This document shows positions 52,939-61,382 of a stretch of 63,577 nucleotides of DNA, piece after piece. Position numbers and translations under genes: made by a program. The stretch is from an uncultured Bacteroidales bacterium. GTDB taxonomy: Bacteria; Bacteroidota; Bacteroidia; Bacteroidales; F082. The DNA lies in NCBI GenBank assembly GCA_905233445.1, contig CAJOEP010000022.1:1-63577 (forward strand), given 5' to 3'. The notes beneath the pieces were generated by a model. That model made no database searches. It had not been told where the DNA came from and worked only from the letters and a program-made list of their open reading frames with translations. Positions within the stretch are counted from its first letter, which is position 1, and each line of letters starts with the position of its first letter.

Positions 52939-53781
52939 ATGAAGTTCAGTTTAACATCAATAGAAAAAGCAGTTTTTGTTATCGGTCTTATGCTCTGCAT
53001 AATTCCGCAAAGTGTTATGGCTCAAAGCGAAAAGCCTAAAAACCTGTTGTTGTACGACACTCAGCCATACCATTTCGGATTCATTTTGGGATATAATCAG
53101 ATGTCGTATGCGATGAATTTTTACGACAATTACCAGCTCACCGGACACAATGCCACAGAGTATCCGAGTACTGCCGATACATACTACACCTCGGGAGCCA
53201 CGTATTATGTGCGCAGCATTACGCCAGTTTCGCAACCCGGATTCACCGTCGGCGTGGTCGGAAATCTCAGGCTAGGCAAGTATTTCGATTTGAGGCTCAT
53301 ACCCTCTCTGAGTTTCGGCACAAGGACCATCTCTTACCAGTTTTATAAAGAGGCAGCGGCAGGCATTGCTCTTGTCGGGAGCCCATATTACGAGAAAAAG
53401 AAAGACATTTTCTCTACTTTCGTCGAATTTCCTCTGCAGGTAAAATACAAATCCAAACGATACAACAACTTCGCCGCATACGTTATTGCAGGCGGAAACT
53501 TCAAGATTGACTTGGCCTCGCAGAAGAAATCACAGGTTGACATCACCAACGCACAGGGCGAGCAAATCACCGTCACCGACAATATCAGGGTTAATCGCAC
53601 CGACCTCGCCGCAGAAGTTGGCGCCGGAGTGGATTTTTACACTGGATATTTCAAGTTCGGCATCGAGGCGAAAATGAGTTTTGGACTCTTCAACATACTC
53701 GATTCGCAGAATTTAATTTACGATTCGAGTATAAAAAACATCCACAACAGGACATTCCAAATCTCCCTAACATTCGAATAA
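52939..53781 (+). CDS. porT: PorT-like type IX secretion protein
   Basis: A 280-residue outer-membrane beta-barrel protein with a signal peptide (ending VMAQ). The body has FGFILGYNQMSYAMNFYD, GVVGNLRLGKYFDLRLIPSLSFG, VEFPLQVKYKSKRYNN and NFKIDLASQKK, which fit PorT, a component needed for the T9SS in Porphyromonas. This would serve the C10 peptidases with T9SS tails in this window. It starts 30 nt after the heptose kinase gene. Other small barrels look similar, so the exact name is likely but not sure. Confidence 0.78.
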   Translation: MKFSLTSIEKAVFVIGLMLCIIPQSVMAQSEKPKNLLLYDTQPYHFGFILGYNQMSYAMNFYDNYQLTGHNATEYPSTADTYYTSGATYYVRSITPVSQPGFTVGVVGNLRLGKYFDLRLIPSLSFGTRTISYQFYKEAAAGIALVGSPYYEKKKDIFSTFVEFPLQVKYKSKRYNNFAAYVIAGGNFKIDLASQKKSQVDITNAQGEQITVTDNIRVNRTDLAAEVGAGVDFYTGYFKFGIEAKMSFGLFNILDSQNLIYDSSIKNIHNRTFQISLTFE

Positions 53782-53874
53782 GCCTGTTTCGTCTTTGTTA
53801 AAGATTGATTATCAATAATTTATCTTATTTTTTGATTTTTTAAAAAAATTTCATCGTCGTAACGAAAAAAGTTG

Positions 53875-53882
53875 TATCTTTG
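53875..53882 (+). promoter_or_regulatory. -7 box TATCTTTG of the tRNA-Glu pair
   Basis: Exact TAnnTTTG match 14 nt before the first tRNA. Confidence 0.7.
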
Positions 53883-53896
53883 CAGCACTTTTTGTT

Positions 53897-53970
53897 GGTC
53901 TCTTCGTCTAGTCTGGTTAGGACGTCAGGTTTTCATCCTGGTAACTCGGGTTCAAATCCCGGAGAGACTA
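53897..53970 (+). tRNA. tRNA-Glu (UUC), copy 1
   Basis: A full cloverleaf: acceptor GGTCTCT pairs with AGAGACT (G-U at the first pair), anticodon arm CAGG/CCTG with loop TTTTCAT giving anticodon UUC, and T-arm CGGGTTCAAATCCCG. Discriminator A; CCA is not encoded. Confidence 0.97.
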
Positions 53971-53975
53971 CAAGG

Positions 53976-54049
53976 GGTCTCTTCGTCTAGTCTGGTTAGG
54001 ACGTCAGGTTTTCATCCTGGTAACTCGGGTTCAAATCCCGGAGAGACTA
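53976..54049 (+). tRNA. tRNA-Glu (UUC), copy 2
   Basis: Identical to copy 1 over all 74 nt and 5 nt downstream of it; both are probably cut from one transcript. Confidence 0.97.
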
Positions 54050-54132
54050 CAAACTAATGAAAACGAGGTCAGAAAATATGGGCACGAAAGACGCTCAGAA
54101 TTCTGGCTTTTTCAGTTTTTAAGCGTGAAAAC

Positions 54133-54792
54133 ATGAAGAGAAATCTCTCCAATAGCAGAACAAGACATACATCAAGGGACCTTTGGGCATTGGTGGCGGT
54201 CTTGTTTTTTTTATTGTTGAGCAAAACTTCACTTCAAGCTCAAGACGCTGATTATCAATTAGGTGTACGTGGAGGCTTCGGCATGGCGACGCTCAGCGGC
54301 TTTCAAAACAACGGGCTCAAGCTTGGATTGGCGGCAGGTTTTTACGGAAAATATTTCTTTTCGGAAAAAACAAGCATAATCGCCGACATCGACTATTCGA
54401 TGGGCGGACAACAATCGGAACGCTGGGTTTCGGGCAACCTCGACGAAAAAAAAGTTTACCGCAAATACAGCTTGCATTATCTCAACATGCCAATCCTATA
54501 CCAGTATTATTTCACTGATATTCTTGGACTTGAGGCCGGTTTCAACTTCCGCTACTGCCTCGGTGGCAACCTAAAAACCAAAATCGGAAATGAAAGTTGG
54601 GAAAAGACCGCTCTTGACCACAACAATTTCGATTGCGGTCTGATTTTTGGCGTTTACACCGACAACCTCATCCCACACGAGGACTTTTTCGTCAGTTTGA
54701 GGGCATATTTCGGCTTTATCGATGTTGTGAAGGAAGTCGGTTCGAACAAAAATGTCAGCGTTCAAGTGAGCGTTGGCTATACACTTTTCTAA
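54133..54792 (+). CDS. outer-membrane beta-barrel protein (porin-like, PorT superfamily)
   Basis: A 219-residue protein with a signal peptide (about 1-36, LLLSKTSLQAQ) preceded by an unusually long charged N-terminus with three Arg-rich patches. The mature part starts YQLGVRGGFGMATLSGF and has alternating aromatic strands, ending in VSVQVSVGYTLF with the C-terminal Phe typical of outer-membrane barrels. It belongs to the general outer-membrane beta-barrel group found often in Bacteroidetes; cargo is unknown. It ends 2 nt before the lipoate ligase start. Confidence 0.75.
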   Translation: MKRNLSNSRTRHTSRDLWALVAVLFFLLLSKTSLQAQDADYQLGVRGGFGMATLSGFQNNGLKLGLAAGFYGKYFFSEKTSIIADIDYSMGGQQSERWVSGNLDEKKVYRKYSLHYLNMPILYQYYFTDILGLEAGFNFRYCLGGNLKTKIGNESWEKTALDHNNFDCGLIFGVYTDNLIPHEDFFVSLRAYFGFIDVVKEVGSNKNVSVQVSVGYTLF

Positions 54793-54793
54793 A

Positions 54794-55750
54794 ATGAAAC
54801 CCAAAATACAGATAATCATTGGTAACCAATACAATCCGTATCTTAATCTTGCGGTTGAGAGTTCGTTGCTGGACGAAGGAAATATCGACGTTGTGACCAT
54901 GTTTTTGTGGAAAAACCAGCAGACAGTGGTATATGGCTACAACCAAAATCCGTTCACTGAATGCAATGTTGAGCTTCTTTTGTCAGAAGGCGGATATGCA
55001 GCGCGCAGGAGAACCGGTGGTGGGGCCGTTTATCATGATTTGGGAAATCTGAACTTCTCATTTGTAGCGAACAAAAAGCACTACGATGTGACGAAACAGA
55101 TGAACGTAATCAAGACCGCTTTGGGATATTTCGGTTTGGAAACTGAGGTTTCGGGCAGAAACGACATCCTCTTTGAAGGCCGCAAATTCTCTGGAAATGC
55201 CTTTGGAATCTATAAAGACAGACGATTGCACCACGGCACTATTTTGATTAAGACCGATGGGGAACGGCTGGCAAAATATCTGAAAGTCAACCCGGCAAAA
55301 CTCCAGAAACACGGAGTGAAATCGGTGGCGAGTCGCATCATCAACCTCTCGGAAGTCGCCGACATCACTTCCGATTCGATAATCCCTTATCTGTCAAAAG
55401 CTTTCGAAGAAGTTTACGAAGCAAAAGCGGAAGTCGTTGATTTCGACAATCTTCTCACTGATAAAGTATTGAAAACCAGAGACTTGTTTGCGTCAGACGA
55501 GTATCTTTTCGGCAAGTGGCGTAACTTCCACGCAAAGAAAAGCGCGCAGTTTTCATGGGGTTTAGTAGAGCTCGACATGGACGTCAACGAAGAAAAAGGC
55601 ATCATCGAGAGCATTTCCATCGCATCCGACGGCCTTGAGCCTGAATTAATTGACGAAACAGAACGCATTTTAACAGGTGCTAGCATCAAAAAAGCGCTAG
55701 ATTGCGGTCAAAATGAAGTCGCGAAAGACATTATCAACTTGATTTATTAG
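54794..55750 (+). CDS. lplA: lipoate-protein ligase A
   Basis: About 318 residues from the ATG at 54794, directly after the stop of the barrel gene. The lipoate pocket motif RRTGGGAVYHDLGNLNFSF and the following GRNDILFEGRKFSGNAFG with the catalytic Lys are present, and a C-terminal accessory domain starts near residue 250. It attaches free lipoate to 2-oxoacid dehydrogenase or glycine cleavage H proteins. An earlier in-frame start at 54773 would overlap the upstream gene. Confidence 0.92.
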   Translation: MKPKIQIIIGNQYNPYLNLAVESSLLDEGNIDVVTMFLWKNQQTVVYGYNQNPFTECNVELLLSEGGYAARRRTGGGAVYHDLGNLNFSFVANKKHYDVTKQMNVIKTALGYFGLETEVSGRNDILFEGRKFSGNAFGIYKDRRLHHGTILIKTDGERLAKYLKVNPAKLQKHGVKSVASRIINLSEVADITSDSIIPYLSKAFEEVYEAKAEVVDFDNLLTDKVLKTRDLFASDEYLFGKWRNFHAKKSAQFSWGLVELDMDVNEEKGIIESISIASDGLEPELIDETERILTGASIKKALDCGQNEVAKDIINLIY

Positions 55751-55770
55751 ACATCAATTGCTTTTTTTCG

Positions 55771-55778
55771 TAATTTTG
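55771..55778 (+). promoter_or_regulatory. -7 box TAATTTTG of the miaB-like gene
   Basis: Exact TAnnTTTG match, 17 nt before the start at 55796. Confidence 0.6.
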
Positions 55779-55795
55779 CAGCCAAATTTTAAGAG

Positions 55796-57118
55796 ATGAA
55801 GTATTTTTTACTGCCACTGGGTTGTCAGATGAACCGAAGCGACACGGAGCGCGTGCGTACTGTGTTGCATGAAATGGGTTTTACGGAAACTGACAAGGAA
55901 GAGGAAGCCAATATTTTAGGCGTGATAGCATGCTCGGTGCGCCAAAAAGGCATCGACAAGGTGTATTCGCGCATCCTGAAATGGAACGAGATGAAGCAGA
56001 ACCACAACTGCATCACCTTCGTGTCGGGCTGCATCCTCCCTGCCGATCGCGAGCGTTTCGCCAAGCTTTTCGACCTCGTGTTCACCATGAACGAACTGCC
56101 AGATTTGCCAGATATGATTCAACAATATGGCGCGTTCCACACACCTATTAATAGAAACGTCAATCCGTCAGCCAACATGGATCGTTTCTGGGTCATCGAC
56201 CCCGACCATCTCTCTGATTTTGAAGCGTTTATCCCGATTCAAAACGGCTGCAACAAATTCTGCACCTACTGTGCAGTGCCTTACACCCGAGGCCGCGAAG
56301 TGTCAAGAAAATCTGAAGATATAATCAATGAGTTGAAAGAACTCGTTGACAAAGGATATAAGTCGATAACTTTACTTGGACAGAACGTCAATTCTTATGG
56401 TCTTGACAAGAAAGGCGAAGAGATCAATTTCGCGGAACTGCTAAGAAAAATTGGAACTTACGGCGATGCCAGCGGCAAAGAATTCTGGGTTTACTTCACT
56501 TCACCGCATCCACGCGACATGAGCGACGAAGTGATTGAAGTCATTTCGCAATATCGCTGCCTCGGCAAGCAGATTCACCTGCCGATACAGTCGGGCGACG
56601 ACAACATGCTGCAGCGCATGAACCGCAAGCACACGCTCGAGGATTATCGTCATATCATCCACACTATCAGACGTTTACTGCCTGAAGCGACGATTTTCAC
56701 AGATATCATCGTGGGCTTTACCGGTGAGACCGAAGAGGAGTTTGAGAACTCGCGCAAGGCGATGGAAGAATTCAAATACAACATGGCTTACATCGCGCAG
56801 TACAGCGTGCGACCGGGCGCAGTGGCATCATCGTGGGCCGACGACGTGCCTAAAGCCAAGAAACGCGAGCGCTACCATATCCTAACCGATGAGTTGATGA
56901 AGCACTCTCTCGTTTATAATCAAGGACTTATCGGCAAGACACAGAAAGTTTTGGTGACCGGCTACGACCGTAAAAATGGCTACTTGACTGGCCACACCGA
57001 AGGAAAAATCGTGATAAGATTCCAATCTCGCGACAAGAGCCTGATTGGTCAAATCGTGACAGTGAAGGTCACCAGCGCCACGGCTTTATCAATAGAAGGA
57101 GAACTTTTACAAAGTTAG
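55796..57118 (+). CDS. MiaB-type tRNA methylthiotransferase (radical SAM)
   Basis: A 440-residue methylthiotransferase. The auxiliary cluster Cys are in PLGCQMNRSD, IACSVRQKG and VSGCILPAD; the radical SAM cluster is in GCNKFCTYCAVPYTRGREVSR; a C-terminal TRAM domain follows (TQKVLVTGYD). It would add a methylthio group at C2 of isopentenyl-A37 in tRNAs. The N-terminal third (NRSDTERVRTVLHEMGF, ILKWNEMK, GCILPADRERFAKLFD) differs from the usual Bacteroidetes MiaB and is closer to the style I know from Patescibacteria and some deep lineages. Whether the usual miaB also exists elsewhere in this genome is not visible. Confidence 0.85.
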   Translation: MKYFLLPLGCQMNRSDTERVRTVLHEMGFTETDKEEEANILGVIACSVRQKGIDKVYSRILKWNEMKQNHNCITFVSGCILPADRERFAKLFDLVFTMNELPDLPDMIQQYGAFHTPINRNVNPSANMDRFWVIDPDHLSDFEAFIPIQNGCNKFCTYCAVPYTRGREVSRKSEDIINELKELVDKGYKSITLLGQNVNSYGLDKKGEEINFAELLRKIGTYGDASGKEFWVYFTSPHPRDMSDEVIEVISQYRCLGKQIHLPIQSGDDNMLQRMNRKHTLEDYRHIIHTIRRLLPEATIFTDIIVGFTGETEEEFENSRKAMEEFKYNMAYIAQYSVRPGAVASSWADDVPKAKKRERYHILTDELMKHSLVYNQGLIGKTQKVLVTGYDRKNGYLTGHTEGKIVIRFQSRDKSLIGQIVTVKVTSATALSIEGELLQS

Positions 57119-57200
57119 CAGTTAGCAGTTACCAGTTGTCAGTTATAAAAAAACTGCTAACTGCTAACTGCAAACTGCTAACTGCAAACTGCCAACTAAA
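57114..57200. repeat. inverted heptamer arrays between the two methylthiotransferases
   Basis: Left side GTTAGCA twice, GTTACCA, GTTGTCA; right side six units of AACTGCT, AACTGCA or AACTGCC from 57152 and a final AACTAAA. The stop codon TAG is inside the first unit, and the last unit ends 1 nt before the mtaB ATG. This is the longest array in the window. Confidence 0.9.
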
Positions 57201-57201
57201 T

Positions 57202-58488
57202 ATGAGGATTGCATTTAAAACATTAGGTTGCCGCTTAAACCTCTACGAAACTGACGCTTTGGCGTCACAGTTCAAGGAGGCTGGTTACGACGTTGTTGAA
57301 AACGACGCGGATGCTGACATCTACGTCGTGAACACCTGCACCGTCACCAACCAGAGCGACCAGAAATGTCGGCAGGCAATCAACCAAATCAGGCGTTCCC
57401 ACCCTAGCGCCATCATCGCGGCAATGGGATGCATGGTGAATCACAGAAAACAAGAGATGCTCGACAGTGGCGTCATCGACTACGCTATTGATAATGAACG
57501 CAAATACGCGCTTTTCAGTATCATCGACAGCTACGTAAAAGGCGAAGTCGTTGATCCTGAAGGCTTTGACAAGGACTTGTTCAGCTATCGTCCCGCTTAC
57601 AGCACCTTCCACACCCGCAGTTTGATAAAAATTCACGACGGATGCAATAATTTCTGCTCATATTGCATCATCCCTAACGTTAGAGGCAGGGCCACAAGCC
57701 GTCCAGCAGATGAGATTTACGAAAATATCAGAAATGTTGTGGCTCACGGCTTCAAAGAAGTGGTTCTTACGGGCGTCAACATGGGGCGTTATCAGTACCA
57801 AGACGTTGATTTTGAACATCTTATCGAAAATATTTTAAAAATCGAAGGCGATTTCAGGGTTAGGATTTCATCCATCGAACCTGACAATTTCAGCGACAGG
57901 TTCTTAAGTCTGTTTGAGAACCCGAAACTCGCTCCGCACATGCACATCTGCCTTCAGAGCGGTGCCGAAAACACGCTCAAGGAAATGCACCGGCACTACA
58001 CCGCGGCGCAGTTTAAAGAAATGTACGACCGCATCAAAACAGCGATTCCTGATTTCAACATCACAACTGACGTTATTGTAGGCCTTCCTGGAGAAACCGA
58101 TCCCGATTTTTCCGAGAGCGCCGAACTGTGCAAGCAAATCGGCTTCAGCCACATCCACACCTTTAAATATTCGATAAGAACTGGCACTAAAGCCGCAACG
58201 ATGCCGAATCAGATTCCTGAATCGATAAAAACCGAGCGCAGTGCTATCATCCGCCAGATTTCCGCCGAAAACAAGATAAAATATTTCAACCAGATGCTTG
58301 GCAAACCTCAGAAAATGCTCATCGAGCGAGTTTTAGCTGATGGCACGGCTCGCGGCTACGGTGAAAACTACATTCCGTTAAGGTTAAAAGGCAAAAATCT
58401 TGAGAAAAACACCTTTGTCGATGTTGTTTTGACTGACATTATTAATAAAGGTGACAATTCGGAGATGGTTGCGGTCATTAAAGGTTGA
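57202..58488 (+). CDS. mtaB: tRNA threonylcarbamoyladenosine methylthiotransferase
   Basis: About 428 residues from the ATG at 57202 (MRIAFKTLGCRLN). Upstream in-frame codons only translate the heptamer array into a repeating peptide, so they are not part of the gene. Cys in KTLGCRLN, NTCTVTNQSD and AMGCMVN bind the auxiliary cluster; the radical SAM site is DGCNNFCSYCIIPNVRGRATSR; the C-terminus is a TRAM domain. It methylthiolates t6A37 in ANN-decoding tRNAs. Confidence 0.92.
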   Translation: MRIAFKTLGCRLNLYETDALASQFKEAGYDVVENDADADIYVVNTCTVTNQSDQKCRQAINQIRRSHPSAIIAAMGCMVNHRKQEMLDSGVIDYAIDNERKYALFSIIDSYVKGEVVDPEGFDKDLFSYRPAYSTFHTRSLIKIHDGCNNFCSYCIIPNVRGRATSRPADEIYENIRNVVAHGFKEVVLTGVNMGRYQYQDVDFEHLIENILKIEGDFRVRISSIEPDNFSDRFLSLFENPKLAPHMHICLQSGAENTLKEMHRHYTAAQFKEMYDRIKTAIPDFNITTDVIVGLPGETDPDFSESAELCKQIGFSHIHTFKYSIRTGTKAATMPNQIPESIKTERSAIIRQISAENKIKYFNQMLGKPQKMLIERVLADGTARGYGENYIPLRLKGKNLEKNTFVDVVLTDIINKGDNSEMVAVIKG

Positions 58489-58530
58489 AATTTTTTTTAA
58501 AAATTTTGTTTTTCGTATTCAAAAATGTTG

Positions 58531-58538
58531 TAATTTTG
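58531..58538 (+). promoter_or_regulatory. -7 box TAATTTTG of rpsT
   Basis: Exact TAnnTTTG match with TTTG 22 nt upstream (58505) as -33 element, 48 nt before the rpsT start. Confidence 0.65.
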
Positions 58539-58586
58539 CAGTCCGAAAAATCGATAAAGAAAAAAGAATAAAATTAAGATAATAAA

Positions 58587-58798
58587 ATGGCAAATCACAA
58601 ATCTTCACTGAAGAGAATCCGTCAGACAGAAAACAGACGTTTACACAACCGCTTCTATGCTAGAGCGATGCGTTCGAATCAAAGCTTTCAGAAATGTACA
58701 AGACTATCGACCGCGTGGCTAAACGTGGCATCATCCACCGCAACAAAGCCGCTAACTTGAAGTCAAAACTTGCACACTTCACAGCTAAATTAGCATAA
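58587..58798 (+). pseudogene. rpsT: ribosomal protein S20 gene with internal deletion and frameshift
   Basis: The first 29 codons are normal S20 ([20 protein letters not shown] and on to ARAMR). The rest of the protein (from about [13 protein letters not shown] to [18 protein letters not shown]) is in another frame and ends at the stop at 58796. The total is 212 nt where about 255 nt are usual, so about 43-46 nt of the central helix region are missing. The junction AGCGATGCGTTC can be read as part of both sides. In the first frame translation would stop at 58758. Promoter and terminator look intact. Confidence 0.85.
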
Positions 58799-58819
58799 TT
58801 TTATTAGAAAATATCGACG

Positions 58820-58849
58820 AAGTTCTTCCTGTCCGCAGGGAGAACTTTT
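58820..58849 (+). terminator. intrinsic terminator of rpsT
   Basis: AAGTTCT and CCTG pair with CAGG and AGAACTT around a short loop, followed by TTTTG. Confidence 0.75.
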
Positions 58850-58868
58850 GTCGTATAAACCAGAAATT

Positions 58869-59564
58869 ATGAAACAAAACAACCTCCAGTCTATCAAAAA
58901 CTGGGCGACAGAAGACCGCCCACGCGAAAAGATGCTCGAAAAAGGCCGCGAAGCCCTCTCCGACGCAGAACTCTTGGCAATACTAATACGTTCAGGCAAC
59001 AACGACGAGTCAGCAGTTGACCTCTCACGACATATTCTAAACGATGTCGATGACAATCTCATTATACTTTCACAACTGAGTATCAACGACTTAATGTCTT
59101 ATAAGGGCATCGGTGAGGCAAAAGCCATAAGTATAACTGCAGCATTGGAACTAGGCCGACGCCGACGCTTTGCAGAAGTGGCGCAACAGCCGCTGATAAG
59201 CAACAGCAAAGACGCTTTCGAGTATTTTTACATGCATCTGGCCGATATCAGGCATGAACAGTTCTGGGTGATGCTGCTCAATCCCTCCAACAGAGTCATA
59301 AAAATCGCCAAAATCAGCGACGGTGGCGTAAATGGGACATCCGCCGACCCGAAACGAATCTTCAAAACAGCTCTGGAACACAACGCATCGGCGATGATGC
59401 TGTGCCACAACCACCCATCGGGAAGCGTCGAGCCAAGCAATGCCGACAAAGTGCTCACGCGCAACATCGTCAACGGAGGCAAACTGCTCGAAATAAAAAT
59501 TTTAGATCATATTATCGTTGGTATCGATAAATATTTTAGTTTTGCAGATTCAGGATTGTTATGA
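58869..59564 (+). CDS. radC: RadC family JAB domain protein
   Basis: About 231 residues from the ATG at 58869. An N-terminal helix-hairpin-helix (SYKGIGEAKAISITAALELGRR) and a C-terminal JAB1/MPN metalloprotease-like domain with CHNHPSGSVEPSNAD are intact. Function in bacteria is not settled, though the family was once tied to DNA repair. An earlier TTG in frame overlaps the rpsT terminator and is an unlikely start. The stop overlaps the wecB start by 4 nt. Confidence 0.9.
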   Translation: MKQNNLQSIKNWATEDRPREKMLEKGREALSDAELLAILIRSGNNDESAVDLSRHILNDVDDNLIILSQLSINDLMSYKGIGEAKAISITAALELGRRRRFAEVAQQPLISNSKDAFEYFYMHLADIRHEQFWVMLLNPSNRVIKIAKISDGGVNGTSADPKRIFKTALEHNASAMMLCHNHPSGSVEPSNADKVLTRNIVNGGKLLEIKILDHIIVGIDKYFSFADSGLL

Positions 59565-60664
59565 AAATATTGACGGTAATAGGGGCCAGACCCCAGATAA
59601 TCAAGGCGGCGGCGTTGAGCCGAGCTATCAAGGAACACTTCAAAAAAGAAGTGCAGGAAATTATTGTGCACACCGGACAACACTACGACGACAACATGTC
59701 GCAGGTGTTTTTCGACGAGCTGGGCATCCCGCAACCAGATTATAATTTATGTGTCGGCTCAGCATCACACGGCGTGCAGACAGCCAAGATGATCGAAGGA
59801 ATCGAAGAGGTTTTGTTAAAGGAAAAGCCAGACTGTATTGTGCTTTACGGCGACACCAACTCAACATTGGCAGGAGCCATCGCAGCATCGAAGATTCACG
59901 TTCCGATAGTTCATATTGAAGCCGGACTGCGCTCATTCAACAAATCGATGCCCGAGGAAATCAATAGGATTTGCTGTGACCACTGCTCCACCCTGCTCTT
60001 CTCACCTACCGCCACAGGATTCAAAAACCTTGTAAACGAAGGAATTACATTGGGGATCTATCATTGCGGCGACGTGATGTACGACAACAGCAAATATTTT
60101 GCAAACATCGCCGACAAGAAGTCACAAATTATTGATAAAGAAAACCTTAGAGGCGTCGACTACGTGCTTTGCACCATCCATCGCGACAACAACACCGACC
60201 AGCCAGAGAGGTTGAACGCCATATTCAAGGCATTGCTGGCAATCTCGAAAAGCAAAATGGTGGTATTGCCGTTACATCCAAGAACATCCAAGTTGTTGAA
60301 TGTCAATCTTGAAAAAGAATTGTTCGATAAAATTACAAATAATAAAAACATCAAGATTATGCCACCAGCCTCGTTTTTGGACATGATTGTCATGGAGCGT
60401 CACGCACAGATGGTCATCACCGATTCGGGTGGCGTGCAGAAAGAAGCCTTTTTCTTCCATAAACCATGTCTGATTTTACGAAGCGAAACTGAATGGACGG
60501 AAATTGTGGAATGTGGAGCTGCCATAATCACCGATTCCGACGAGGAAAAAATCATAAAATCATACAACTATTTCATCGATAATCCGCCTCACAATTTCCC
60601 TGATATTTTCGGTGACGGCAATGCGGCAGTGTTTATCTGCAAAGAAATGTTGGAAAATTTTTAA
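59561..60664 (+). CDS. wecB: UDP-N-acetylglucosamine 2-epimerase (non-hydrolysing)
   Basis: A 367-residue GT-B-like epimerase. Motifs: TVIGARPQIIKAAAL at the start, YGDTNSTLAGAIAA, HIEAGLRSFNKSMPEEINR with the catalytic acidic residues, and TDSGGVQKEAFF near the C-terminus. It interconverts UDP-GlcNAc and UDP-ManNAc for envelope or capsular glycans. It is joined to radC by a 4-nt overlap; no other polysaccharide gene is adjacent. Confidence 0.93.
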   Translation: MKILTVIGARPQIIKAAALSRAIKEHFKKEVQEIIVHTGQHYDDNMSQVFFDELGIPQPDYNLCVGSASHGVQTAKMIEGIEEVLLKEKPDCIVLYGDTNSTLAGAIAASKIHVPIVHIEAGLRSFNKSMPEEINRICCDHCSTLLFSPTATGFKNLVNEGITLGIYHCGDVMYDNSKYFANIADKKSQIIDKENLRGVDYVLCTIHRDNNTDQPERLNAIFKALLAISKSKMVVLPLHPRTSKLLNVNLEKELFDKITNNKNIKIMPPASFLDMIVMERHAQMVITDSGGVQKEAFFFHKPCLILRSETEWTEIVECGAAIITDSDEEKIIKSYNYFIDNPPHNFPDIFGDGNAAVFICKEMLENF

Positions 60665-60693
60665 AAAAGTGTCGGATGTATCGAAAAATTTAG

Positions 60694-60701
60694 TATTTTT
60701 G
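60694..60701 (+). promoter_or_regulatory. -7 box TATTTTTG of the rpsF-rpsR-rplI operon
   Basis: Exact TAnnTTTG match, 62 nt before the rpsF start. Confidence 0.6.
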
Positions 60702-60763
60702 CACTCTAAAAAATAAACAAACAATTGTTTAATGTAATTATTTAATAATCAACAGTTTAAATT

Positions 60764-61068
60764 ATGAATCAGTACGAAACCGTTTTCATTTTAACTCCCG
60801 TTTTGTCTGAAGAACAGATGAAGGAAGCGGTAGCAAAATTCGAGAACCTGCTCGTAAGCTCGCCTATCCTATTCAAAAGAAATCTTCAGGTTTCTATCAG
60901 TTGATAGAATTCAAAGCTGAAGGAAATGTTATTGACACATTGGAGACAGAGTTGAAGCGTGACGAGCGCGTCATCCGTTTCCTTACAGTGAAACTTGACA
61001 AGCACGCTGTGGCTTACAACGAGAAAAAACGTCGTAAAGCTGCTGAAACAACAGAGCAAGCCAACTAA
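60764..61068 (+). pseudogene. rpsF: ribosomal protein S6 gene with internal deletion and frameshift
   Basis: Codons 1-30 give a normal S6 start ([18 protein letters not shown], then KFENLL). After that the conserved part ([20 protein letters not shown] and the rest to the stop at 61066) is in a different frame. The usual segment of about 15 residues between them, which contains a motif like GAEIVHEENWG, is absent, about 46 nt. The observed length is 305 nt. In the first frame a stop comes at 60902. The operon order with rpsR and rplI is normal and rpsR is intact. Confidence 0.87.
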
Positions 61069-61094
61069 TTGTTTAACATTAAATTTTGAATGAT

Positions 61095-61364
61095 ATGGCA
61101 CAACCTAACACAGATATCAAATATTTGACTCCAATCGCAGTCGATACAAAGAAGAAAAAATATTGCCGTTTCAAGAAGAACCGCATCAAATACATCGATT
61201 ACAAAGACGCTGACTTCTTGTTGAGATTCGTGAACGAGCAGGGTAAGCTTTTACCACGCCGCATCACAGGCACATCAACAAAATACCAGAGAAAGGTCGC
61301 TCAGGCTGTCAAGAGAGCCCGCCACCTTGCTTTGATGCCGTACTTAGCTGATTGTTTGAAATAA
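61095..61364 (+). CDS. rpsR: ribosomal protein S18
   Basis: An 89-residue S18, complete, with [20 protein letters not shown] and [18 protein letters not shown] motifs. It forms a pair with S6 on the small subunit. I start it at the ATG at 61095, after which the family pattern begins; an upstream TTG is not needed. In contrast to both neighbours its reading frame is intact. Confidence 0.97.
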   Translation: MAQPNTDIKYLTPIAVDTKKKKYCRFKKNRIKYIDYKDADFLLRFVNEQGKLLPRRITGTSTKYQRKVAQAVKRARHLALMPYLADCLK

Positions 61365-61382
61365 TAAGAGGAGGACAGACAC

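Noticed and set aside
53897..54049. integration site at the tandem tRNA-Glu genes
   Set aside because: Both copies are complete and no integrase or partial tRNA repeat is found nearby.
57114..57200. N-terminal extension of MtaB from a start at 57136
   Set aside because: The extra residues are only the translation of the heptamer array; the family begins at MRIAFKTLGC at 57202.
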